DNA of 7,721 bases from AP-16 sp046727735 (GCA_046727735.1 JBKPDF010000095.1:1-7721); one strand, 5' to 3'; shown: positions 1-5,792, numbered from the stretch's first letter. Numbers and translations: made by a program. Notes: generated from the letters alone by a model not told the origin.

Positions 1-588
1 GAATGCTGCGGTGTCTTCGAAGACGATTTTGTATTTATCCTTGGCCTGATCCAGGACATTGTGGAGACCTTTATTGCGATCAATAGCTGGGCTTGAGCCT
101 GATTGCCCCTGGAGGTTCATCACCGTGGCACCGTCCGGGAACAGCTTCTCGATAAGCTGGCCTTGGGCTTCGCCGCCTTTAACATTGTCCGCTCCGACGT
201 GCCCGAGAATCCCGGGAACCTTGTTGACACGGCGGTCCAAAGTAACGACCGGGATCTTTGCATCGACCGCTTCCTGGAGCGCGGGTGCCAGAGCATCGAC
301 ATCATTCGGAGAGATGACGATGCCGTCGACTTTTTTGGTGATCGCTGCCTCAATGTCTGCGGTTTGCTTGGGCGAACTCACTTGTCCATCGGAAATAATG
401 AGGTCGATATCGCCAAGCTTGTTTGCTTCTTCTTTGGCTTGGTTAACACAATGTACGAAGAATGGAAATGTCAGACCGGGGACAGACATTAAGATCGTCA
501 GGTGTTTTTCTGCGGCCTGAACAGGACCGAATGCGACTAACGCAAGCCCAAGAGTCGCCGATAGCCCAATTTTGCTGAAGTATCTCAT
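1..588 (-). CDS. Sugar ABC transporter substrate-binding protein, RbsB-like (3' end outside window)
   Basis: This is the periplasmic receptor of an ATP-driven importer, probably for a pentose, hexose or related sugar. The visible 196 residues start at ATG 588, with AGGA at 597-600 eight bases upstream. Residues 1-25 form a signal peptide: basic start (R2, K6), hydrophobic core, and probable cleavage after VQA. The type 1 periplasmic-binding fold follows. It has a first strand near TILMSVPG (31-38), the DGQ...KQ segment (67-75), the strand GIVISPND (89-96), and the ligand-type DR pair at D119-R120. These are followed by GADN (132-135) and by R171 within the SGSSPAIDR segment, matching the sugar-contacting Asp-Arg and Arg of ribose-binding proteins. 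About 110-130 C-terminal residues should lie beyond position 1, probably followed by ATPase and permease genes. A LacI-type operator lies about 100 bases upstream. The exact sugar cannot be read from this part. Confidence 0.93.
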   Translation of the reverse strand, partial: MRYFSKIGLSATLGLALVAFGPVQAAEKHLTILMSVPGLTFPFFVHCVNQAKEEANKLGDIDLIISDGQVSSPKQTADIEAAITKKVDGIVISPNDVDALAPALQEAVDAKIPVVTLDRRVNKVPGILGHVGADNVKGGEAQGQLIEKLFPDGATVMNLQGQSGSSPAIDRNKGLHNVLDQAKDKYKIVFEDTAAF

Positions 589-596
589 AGAGTGTT

Positions 597-600
597 TCCT
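597..600 (-). promoter_or_regulatory. Ribosome binding site of the sugar-binding protein gene
   Basis: On the minus strand AGGA lies eight bases before ATG 588. It supports that start, which is also the one that gives a complete signal peptide. Confidence 0.7.
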
Positions 601-632
601 GACTTTTCGTAAGTGCGGAAATTAGGGGGCGG

Positions 633-659
633 CCTACGGAGGATAATTAGGGCCGTAGG
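633..659. repeat. 7-bp inverted repeat in the leader of the sugar-binding gene
   Basis: CCTACGG (633-639) and CCGTAGG (653-659) are exact inverted copies around a 13-base spacer. If the minus-strand transcript starts near 661, as the tentative promoter suggests, this would be a hairpin at the very 5' end of that mRNA. It could stabilise the message or be a second regulator site. There is no run of T on either side, so it is not an obvious intrinsic terminator. Confidence 0.4.
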
Positions 660-667
660 ACTAGGCC

Positions 668-696
668 ATGCTCCATTCCTGTTATGTTAACGTCAA
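668..696 (-). promoter_or_regulatory. Tentative promoter of the sugar-binding gene
   Basis: Read on the minus strand, TTGACG (696-691) matches the sigma-70 -35 consensus at five of six positions. It is followed after 17 bases by GAGCAT (673-668), a poor -10 match. Its main support is that the -35 lies inside the LacI-type operator and that the gene start is about 80 bases downstream. The weak -10 keeps this tentative. Confidence 0.3.
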
Positions 697-843
697 CAGA
701 AAACCGCAGATCTCGAATCTTTCAACAAGTCCTTTTACTTCTTCAAAATAGCCACCCTTACCCGGGTGAATGGATATCACATCGTACCCTTGCTCGCCAA
801 TATCAGCATCACGTTGTCGCTCCCCAGTAGTAGGCTTGGAAGA
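682..843 (-). other. Open frame with protein-like composition but no start codon (possible gene remnant)
   Basis: The minus strand is open for 53 codons between TAG (846-844) and TAA (684-682). The translation is rich in charged and amphipathic residues, including YDVISIHPGKGGYFEEVKGL. There is no ATG in frame, the only GTG is at about codon 22, and no ribosome site is visible. The frame ends inside the LacI-type operator. It could be the tail of a decayed gene or chance. I do not recognise the family. Confidence 0.15.
685..698. promoter_or_regulatory. LacI/GalR-family operator
   Basis: TGTTAACGTCAACA is a near-perfect 14-bp palindrome: every position is symmetric except one mismatched pair, position 5 against position 10. 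It has the central CG and flanking AAC/GTT character of LacI/GalR-family operators. It lies about 100 bp upstream of a gene for a sugar importer's binding protein, the class of target these sugar-responsive repressors usually control. It overlaps the candidate -35 box on the minus strand, so binding would block transcription of the importer. No LacI-family gene is in the window, so the regulator would be encoded elsewhere. Confidence 0.6.
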
Positions 844-908
844 CTATTCCTGCCAAGGGGACCGAAAACGAGACTTTTGTCTCGAGCAGGAATAAGGCAG
901 GAAAAGAG
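835..908 (+). promoter_or_regulatory. Structured leader with two competing stems upstream of the radical SAM gene
   Basis: TATTCCTGC (845-853) is an exact inverted copy of GCAGGAATA (886-894). These 9-bp arms enclose a second perfect hairpin, CGAGAC-TTTT-GTCTCG (869-884). The same 5' arm, as TTCCTGCC (847-854), is also an exact inverted copy of GGCAGGAA (896-903), which contains the AGGA ribosome binding site (899-902) of the gene starting at 909. The two pairings cannot coexist: one leaves the ribosome site free and the other hides it. A third possible helix, CTTGG (835-839) with CCAAG (853-857), would compete for part of the same arm. This layout is typical of translation-controlling leaders such as riboswitches, thermosensors or protein-binding leaders. 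I do not recognise a known riboswitch class. The pairings are seen directly; the regulatory role is inferred. Confidence 0.5.
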
Positions 909-1871
909 ATGATCTTAGAATCAGGGAGCGGTTCAGTTAGCCAACGCCGATGTAGACCCATGCGACGCGACCATCCAGCAATCTATCTCGATCATCTGGA
1001 TGTTCTTTGGTTCCAAGTGGCGGGCACTCTCTGCAATCTGCGGTGCAATCATTGCTTCATTTCTTGCTCGCCGGAAAATCATATGCTGGGGCCGATGAGC
1101 TTCGAACAGGTTTTTCCCTATCTGGAAGAGGCGGTTCAGCTTGGCGTAAAAGAGTTCTATTTTACCGGAGGCGAACCCTTTATTAATCCGGATCTACCCA
1201 GAATTCTTGGGGCGACGTTGCAAATCGGCCCCGCAACAGTTCTGACCAATGCGACCTTGTTCAGCGCACAGCTTGTAAAGCAATTAGCGGCGTTGCGCGA
1301 TGCATCCCGATACTCGCTCGAGCTTCGCGTAAGCATCGATGGATTCTCACCAGAAACCAATGATCCAATCCGGGGACCCGGAACCTTTGAACGTGCCATG
1401 TGTGGAGTTAGGCTACTCCTGGATGGCGGATTCCTACCGGTTATCACGGCGATGCGCAGCTGGCCGATTGCTGAAGACGAAGCGCAGCTAGCCGGATTTA
1501 AGAACTCACTTGCCAAAGTGGGATACCGCAATCCGCGAATCAAACTTCTCCCATCGTTGAAAATTGGCCAGGAAGCGCTTCGCGATCGCGGGTACTCTGA
1601 ACATGAATACGTCACAAAATCGATGATGGTGGGATACGACGTTGGCCAATTAATGTGCTCCAACAGCCGCGTTGTTAGCGCCCGCGGAGTTCATGTCTGT
1701 CCGATCCTGGTGGACCAACCCGATTCTATTGTCGGAACGGGCCGCCTTTCAGATGCCAAGCGCGCATTTGTGTTAAAGCATCAAGCATGCGTGACCTGCT
1801 ACCAGTATGGCGCGCTCTGCTCGAATGCGTCGTCTGTCGCAGCAAACTTCGAGAAGGCAAAAAAGATTTAA
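909..1871 (+). CDS. Radical SAM protein with SPASM/twitch-like C-terminal cysteines
   Basis: This is a 320-residue radical S-adenosylmethionine enzyme. The 4Fe-4S/SAM motif is CxxxCxxC at C42, C46 and C49, with an extra cysteine at C53 (C-F-I-S-C). The GGEP SAM-binding motif is at 87-90 (FTGGEPF), with later barrel strands TVLTNAT (110-116) and LRVSIDG (139-145). The C-terminal part holds C250, C264, C294, C297 and C304, arranged as CX9GX3C then CX2CX6C. That resembles the SPASM or twitch domain that binds auxiliary Fe-S clusters in peptide- and sugar-modifying enzymes. ATG 909 has AGGA six bases upstream; ATG 960 (residue 18) has no ribosome site. The TGG-E-P motif and lack of an obvious DUF3641 tail argue against the arsenosugar enzyme ArsS. 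It is the first gene of the group ending at 5646. Substrate unknown. Confidence 0.9.
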   Translation: MILESGSGSVSQRRCRPMRRDHPAIYLDHLDVLWFQVAGTLCNLRCNHCFISCSPENHMLGPMSFEQVFPYLEEAVQLGVKEFYFTGGEPFINPDLPRILGATLQIGPATVLTNATLFSAQLVKQLAALRDASRYSLELRVSIDGFSPETNDPIRGPGTFERAMCGVRLLLDGGFLPVITAMRSWPIAEDEAQLAGFKNSLAKVGYRNPRIKLLPSLKIGQEALRDRGYSEHEYVTKSMMVGYDVGQLMCSNSRVVSARGVHVCPILVDQPDSIVGTGRLSDAKRAFVLKHQACVTCYQYGALCSNASSVAANFEKAKKI

Positions 1872-1881
1872 CCTCTGGCTA

Positions 1882-3984
1882 ATGACAAGAGCGCCGAGGA
1901 CAGTGGATCGATTGAGCAGCTGGCGAAAATGGATTTCTATTCCACCGATCGCTTCACTTTTAATCCTTTGCGTCGCGATTGGATTAATACCGCATTCCCA
2001 CCACGAACCTGTGCTGCTGATCGTTGCGTTTTTCTTACTGTTGCTGATCTCACTAGCCGTTACATTTACCTGGCCGCGAACTGGAAGCCTTTTTTCGCAG
2101 GGAACAAGCATTCTGTTCGTTGCGCTGCTCGCCCGCTTGGCGTTGCTTCCTTTTCCCGCCGACTCGGATGTGAACCGTTTCCTGTGGGAAGGGCGCCTCA
2201 TTGCAACAGGCCATGATCCGTACACCGAGGTCGCCTCTGGCACGACACGGGCAGGTTTTCGCGACGTTTATTGGCAGTGGATTAATCAGAAGGATTTGGA
2301 GACAATCTATCCGCCCGTTATCGAGTGGCTTTTTGCCGGCGTCGGAAAGCTCTGGTATTACCCCATAGCGTTGAAGATAACATTCGTTGTCTTCGACCTC
2401 GGATCGGTCGCCCTCTTGTTAGCGATGCTCGCGTACAGATCCCAACCGCTCCGGCTTGCGGGTCTTTATGCGTTCAATCCGGTTCCGCTAATCGGATTTG
2501 CCGCAAAGGGGCATTTCGATTCGATCTTCATCTTTTTTGTGTTGCTGGCGCTTTGGCTTAGTGAACGCGGTCGTACCTGTAGCAGCTGGGCGGCTTTGGG
2601 GTTGGCCATACAGATAAAGCTTGTGCCCATCCTGCTTGTGCCTCTCTTCTTGCGAAAAGGCGGATGGCGAACGGTCTGGGTCTGCGCTCTCATAGTCGTA
2701 TTGCCTTTCCTTCCCTATGCAAGGGACATCGGCACGTGGTTGTCCGGGGTCTGGCATTTTTGGGCGGACCTCGGTTTCAACGGGCCAGTACACGCACTTC
2801 TTTCGATCGGAACCGGTGGCCGGACGATCGCTGCTATACTCTGTGCCGGCGCGCTTCTATGCTGGAGCGTTATTGCGCCGAGCCTGGAAACTGATCGTTG
2901 GCGCGCAGCTTTCTTTGCGATGGGCGGACTGATCGCCCTATCACCGATCGTCCATTACTGGTACCTGTCATGGACGCTTGCATTTGTTCCGCTTTTTCCG
3001 TCGCTATCATGGTTACTGTTAAGCGGACTGATAGGCTTATATTTCCTGACTGGACTTACGCCGGATTGGTCCATACCCGTGTGGGCCCGGCTCACAATCT
3101 GGTTGCCGTTTGGGTTGTTGATAGTTCGTGAAGGAGTCTACGTTCTGCGGCCGATTCTGATACCCAGACTGCGACGTGCCGCCTCAGGCAAGGACAAACC
3201 GGATCCTTCGATATGTAATGGACGAGGGAACGCCCGCTCGCTCGCCGTTGTGGTCCCAGCCCTTAATGAAGCCCCATTCCTATCGGACTGCCTCGGTTCG
3301 GTTACCCGGATGGCGCCGCGCCCAGATGAAGTGATTGTTGTGGATGGTGGGTCCACCGACGAGACTCGAGATGTCGCGGCGCGACACGGTACCTCGGTCA
3401 TAATTAGCGAACCCGGCCGGGGCACGCAAATTGCCGCCGGCGTAGCTCAGGCGAAATCAGAGGTTGTGCTTGTCGTTCACGCTGATTCCCTGATTGCACC
3501 AAACGCAGCCGAACGTCTGTTTTCAGCTATGCGCGCGCGGCCGCAGGTTATAGGCGGCGCGATCGGCCAGCGTTTCGATGATGATACACTCAATATTTGC
3601 CTCATCGAGTGCCTCAACGAAGTGAAGTTGGTACTTTTCGGTTTGTCGTTTGGCGACCAGGGGCAGTTTTTCAAGCGCGAAGCAATCATGGCCGCGGGAG
3701 GATTTCCACGCCTGTCACTCATGGAGGATCTAGAACTCTGCCTCCGGCTGCGCGAACTAGGGCCAACGGCGTATTTGGGCGGCGGCCTGGTCTGCTCGGG
3801 GCGGCGCTGGCGCGACATCGGATGGTTGCGTTGCTGCATCACGGTACTTACCATGATGGCCATTTACCTCGTCCGGCGAAGAGAAGGGGCACAAGTTGCC
3901 GATATATTGTATCGTCGTTACTACCGCCAGGATAGGTTCCGTAAAACCAAAGCAGAACCGCTGTGGCCCTCACAGGGGGCATGA
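1882..3984 (+). CDS. Fused GT-C-type membrane glycosyltransferase and TIGR04283-type GT2 glycosyltransferase
   Basis: Two glycosyltransferase modules lie in one 700-residue frame. Residues 1 to about 430 are a multi-pass membrane region, roughly 11-13 helices by hydropathy. It resembles GT87/DUF2029 or polyprenol-phosphate mannose-dependent transferases: an acidic loop DSDVNRFLWEG (94-104), GHDPY (110-114), IYPP (142-145), FNPVPL and KGHFDS. Residues from about 453 onward are a GT2 GT-A domain: VVVPALNE (456-463), DGGSTDET (488-495), HAD metal/nucleotide motif (533-535), FGDQGQF (590-596), the catalytic-base segment MEDLELC (614-620), RRW (641-643), then one more hydrophobic segment. The GT2 part matches TIGR04283, named 'arsenosugar biosynthesis glycosyltransferase' from context in other genomes. 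ATG 1882 lies ten bases after the radical SAM stop. ATG 1807 would give 725 residues but overlaps the upstream gene by 65 bases and adds a basic, low-complexity lead. Neither has a strong ribosome site, so coupling is likely. Confidence 0.85.
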   Translation: MTRAPRTVDRLSSWRKWISIPPIASLLILCVAIGLIPHSHHEPVLLIVAFFLLLLISLAVTFTWPRTGSLFSQGTSILFVALLARLALLPFPADSDVNRFLWEGRLIATGHDPYTEVASGTTRAGFRDVYWQWINQKDLETIYPPVIEWLFAGVGKLWYYPIALKITFVVFDLGSVALLLAMLAYRSQPLRLAGLYAFNPVPLIGFAAKGHFDSIFIFFVLLALWLSERGRTCSSWAALGLAIQIKLVPILLVPLFLRKGGWRTVWVCALIVVLPFLPYARDIGTWLSGVWHFWADLGFNGPVHALLSIGTGGRTIAAILCAGALLCWSVIAPSLETDRWRAAFFAMGGLIALSPIVHYWYLSWTLAFVPLFPSLSWLLLSGLIGLYFLTGLTPDWSIPVWARLTIWLPFGLLIVREGVYVLRPILIPRLRRAASGKDKPDPSICNGRGNARSLAVVVPALNEAPFLSDCLGSVTRMAPRPDEVIVVDGGSTDETRDVAARHGTSVIISEPGRGTQIAAGVAQAKSEVVLVVHADSLIAPNAAERLFSAMRARPQVIGGAIGQRFDDDTLNICLIECLNEVKLVLFGLSFGDQGQFFKREAIMAAGGFPRLSLMEDLELCLRLRELGPTAYLGGGLVCSGRRWRDIGWLRCCITVLTMMAIYLVRRREGAQVADILYRRYYRQDRFRKTKAEPLWPSQGA

Positions 3985-4052
3985 ACGAAAGGCGAGCTGC
4001 AAGGAAAGTTGAGACCCAGATCCGCCACAATTCGGAGTACCCAGAGCACTGA
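3981..4052 (+). other. Possible 23-codon coupling mini-frame between the GT fusion and the phosphoesterase gene
   Basis: ATG 3981 overlaps the stop of the glycosyltransferase gene as ATGA. It opens a 23-codon basic peptide starting MNERRAARK. Its TGA (4050-4052) directly abuts ATG 4053 of the next gene, in the same frame. An AGGGG run (3974-3978) lies just before it. Ribosomes ending the upstream gene could restart here and then again at 4053. The peptide itself may have no function. Chance cannot be excluded for so short a frame. Confidence 0.3.
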
Positions 4053-4865
4053 ATGAAGACTGCCCAAAAGCGCATCGCTTTTTTTGGGGGCGTCTACAGC
4101 AACTATCTCGCCTTGGAAGCTCTTCTCGAGGATTTGAACGAGCGCGGTGTGCAGAGCCTCTACTGCTTGGGAGATCTCGGTGCATTTGGTCCATTTCCCG
4201 ATCGGAGCTGTGAGATGCTGCGCGTTGCCGGGATCCCATGCATTCAAGGCAATTACGATAATTCAGTTGGCAACGGCCTTGCCGATTGCCAGTGCGGCTA
4301 TACCGATCCGCGGGACAATTATTTCGCCCGGCTCTCCTATAATTACACTTTCCGCCACACCAGTAACGAAAACAAAGCCTGGCTAAAAAGTTTGCCGGCG
4401 GTTGCCCGAATTCAAATCGGTCCTTACCGCGCCTTGCTCTGCCACGGGTCACCCAGAAAAACGAATGAGTTTCTTTGGGAAAGCACGACGTCGGACGCTT
4501 TTCTCAATTGGTTGTTCGAGAAATATGAAGCCGACATTATCGTAGGGACTCACACAGGTTTGCATTGGCACCGGGAGCCGTCGCCCGGAAAACACTTTAT
4601 CAATTGTGGCGCGATCGGTCGCCCTCCGAATGATGGAGAAACGACCGTCGTTTATGCTGTCATCAGCATCGGAGGTCCCGACACTCCGGACGAGAAGTGT
4701 CTCAATGTGGAGTTCATTCGATTAGTGTACGATCACGCACGGTTAGCGAGAGACATGTATTTAGAGCGGTTGCCGGACGAGTTCATCGAAACGATTCGCA
4801 CGGGTTGGTGGACCACATGCAATGAAATCTTGCCAGCAAAGGAGCGCGCCCGTGGTATCTACTAG
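4053..4865 (+). CDS. Metallophosphoesterase-fold protein with divergent metal-binding motifs
   Basis: This 270-residue protein of the calcineurin-like phosphoesterase family resembles the YfcE/MJ0936 branch. The family order is kept: a first strand RIAFFGGVYSNY (7-18), GD at 40-41 (CLGDLGAFGP), GNYD at 66-69, HGSPR at 131-135, and VGTHTGLHWH (164-173). Several usual metal ligands are changed. The DxH of motif I reads G13-V-Y15, the GNHD histidine is Y68, and GHTH reads G-T-H-T. D41, N67 and H131 remain. A CQCGY segment (79-83) adds two close cysteines (C79, C81). The protein may bind metal differently, be a weak phosphatase, or have a non-catalytic role. The start has no good ribosome site; it follows directly on the TGA of the mini-frame 3981-4052. 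The 3' end overlaps the next gene. It probably acts in the same pathway as its neighbours; substrate unknown. Confidence 0.85.
   Translation: MKTAQKRIAFFGGVYSNYLALEALLEDLNERGVQSLYCLGDLGAFGPFPDRSCEMLRVAGIPCIQGNYDNSVGNGLADCQCGYTDPRDNYFARLSYNYTFRHTSNENKAWLKSLPAVARIQIGPYRALLCHGSPRKTNEFLWESTTSDAFLNWLFEKYEADIIVGTHTGLHWHREPSPGKHFINCGAIGRPPNDGETTVVYAVISIGGPDTPDEKCLNVEFIRLVYDHARLARDMYLERLPDEFIETIRTGWWTTCNEILPAKERARGIY
4838..4844 (+). promoter_or_regulatory. Strong ribosome binding site that sets a GTG start at 4852
   Basis: AAAGGAG (4838-4844) lies seven bases before GTG 4852, inside the end of the phosphoesterase gene. The alternative upstream ATG 4822 has nothing comparable. This decides the start of the DUF2064 gene. 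Confidence 0.7.
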
Positions 4866-5646
4866 CCGAGTGCTTTTGAATCAGAGGAGCCGCGACCAGG
4901 TCACGGCGGCGTTATGTGCTGTCGGGATCTTTAGTAAAGTGCCCAAAGAGGGCGTTTCAAAATCCCGGCTTTGTCCACCGCTGAAACCAGAGGAATGCGC
5001 CGAGCTGAGTCGCTGTTTCCTGAAAGACACCGCGGAAAACGTATCGAAGCTCGCCCAGGAAACGGACAAGGTCGTTGCCGTGGGAGTATACGCGCCCACC
5101 GGAAGTGAGAAAGATTTCGGCTCGCTTTTGCCTGATGATTTTCTGTTGTTGGCGCAGCGCGGAGAAGGTCTTGGAGAACGCTTGCGCAATGCCGCTGAAG
5201 CCTTGTTCTCGGCCGGCTTCGGCTCTGTTTGTTTTGTTGGAGCCGATAGTCCGACACTGCCGCGTTCTTATCTGGCGCAGATGATCGGATATGTAAGCAA
5301 CATCGAGAAGGGTGTGGCTCTGGGGCCCAGTGCTGACGGAGGCTACTACACGATTGGCTTGAAGACGTTTATGCCGCGCCTGTTCGAAGATATCGACTGG
5401 AGTACCGACCGTGTGTTTGAACAGACGATGGCTCGAATCGATGAGTTGGCCGTTCCGCGGCTAATCCTCCCTGAGTGGTACGACGTAGATGACTGGGTTG
5501 CTCTACGGCGGCTGCATGCCGAGCTCTCCGGGCTCGGGCGTACGCGACAGCCGGGCTACTTGGCGATACATACGCAGCGATTCCTCGCTCAACTACCGTT
5601 TCTGAATCACGCCAGCGAGGCACGGCGCTCGGAAGAAGGGACGTAA
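4852..5646 (+). CDS. DUF2064/TIGR04282 GT-A-fold glycosyl- or nucleotidyltransferase-like protein
   Basis: This is a cytosolic 264-residue protein of the DUF2064 family. It is related in fold to sugar nucleotidyltransferases and labelled 'TIGR04282 arsenosugar biosynthesis glycosyltransferase' from genome context. Family landmarks in order are: FSKVPKEGVSKSRL (27-40), where the usual FAKxPxPGxVKTRL has KSR in place of KTR; GEGLGERL (104-111); GADSPTL (130-136), the Asp-centred nucleotide/metal site; GPSADGGYYTIGL (158-170); DWSTDRVFEQT (182-192); and DVDDW (211-215). Length is slightly above the usual 200-220 residues because of a poorly conserved tail. GTG 4852 is preferred over ATG 4822 because of AAAGGAG at 4838-4844. 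The 14-base overlap with the phosphoesterase gene points to translational coupling. It probably supplies or transfers an activated sugar for the membrane glycosyltransferase encoded upstream. Confidence 0.88.
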   Translation: MVSTSRVLLNQRSRDQVTAALCAVGIFSKVPKEGVSKSRLCPPLKPEECAELSRCFLKDTAENVSKLAQETDKVVAVGVYAPTGSEKDFGSLLPDDFLLLAQRGEGLGERLRNAAEALFSAGFGSVCFVGADSPTLPRSYLAQMIGYVSNIEKGVALGPSADGGYYTIGLKTFMPRLFEDIDWSTDRVFEQTMARIDELAVPRLILPEWYDVDDWVALRRLHAELSGLGRTRQPGYLAIHTQRFLAQLPFLNHASEARRSEEGT

Positions 5647-5672
5647 GTCTAATCGCGGGAACAAAATCCGTC

Positions 5673-5792
5673 GTGTCTGACCTCCACCCGAACCTTCTCT
5701 TCTTTGCCGCAATTCCGATGTTAGCGGCTTGCGTTGCGCTCTTCTTTTTGCGGGACGCCGATGTGATTTGGACGGTTAAGAGGAAGCAATAG
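5673..5792 (+). CDS. Possible small single-span membrane peptide (or transporter remnant)
   Basis: From GTG 5673 the frame encodes 39 residues, with one hydrophobic span LLFFAAIPMLAACVALFFL (8-26) followed by a charged tail ending VKRKQ. It sits 26 bases after the DUF2064 stop on the same strand, and its last 17 bases overlap the 3' end of the convergent methyltransferase gene. GGGA at 5657-5660 is 12 bases before the GTG, too far to be convincing. The frame stays open upstream into the DUF2064 gene without a good start. Its composition also resembles the last helix of a major-facilitator transporter, so it may be a leftover fragment rather than a working gene. Confidence 0.3.
   Translation: MSDLHPNLLFFAAIPMLAACVALFFLRDADVIWTVKRKQ

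Noticed and set aside
59..520. Plus-strand open frames of 129-153 codons at the left edge
   Set aside because: They are antisense to the sugar-binding protein gene, whose signal peptide, ribosome site and fold motifs are clear. Their translations look like shadow frames.
1157..1663. Minus-strand frame of 168 codons inside the radical SAM gene
   Set aside because: It is antisense to the well-supported radical SAM frame, is serine/arginine rich, and has no recognisable motif or ribosome site.
1807..1881. ATG 1807 as the start of the glycosyltransferase fusion
   Set aside because: It would overlap the radical SAM gene by 65 bases, adds a basic low-complexity lead, and has no ribosome site. ATG 1882, ten bases after the upstream stop, fits better, though it too lacks a strong site.
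909..5646. Calling the operon an arsenosugar biosynthesis cluster
   Set aside because: The label would rest on family names alone. No ArsM is visible and the radical SAM protein does not show the ArsS pattern.
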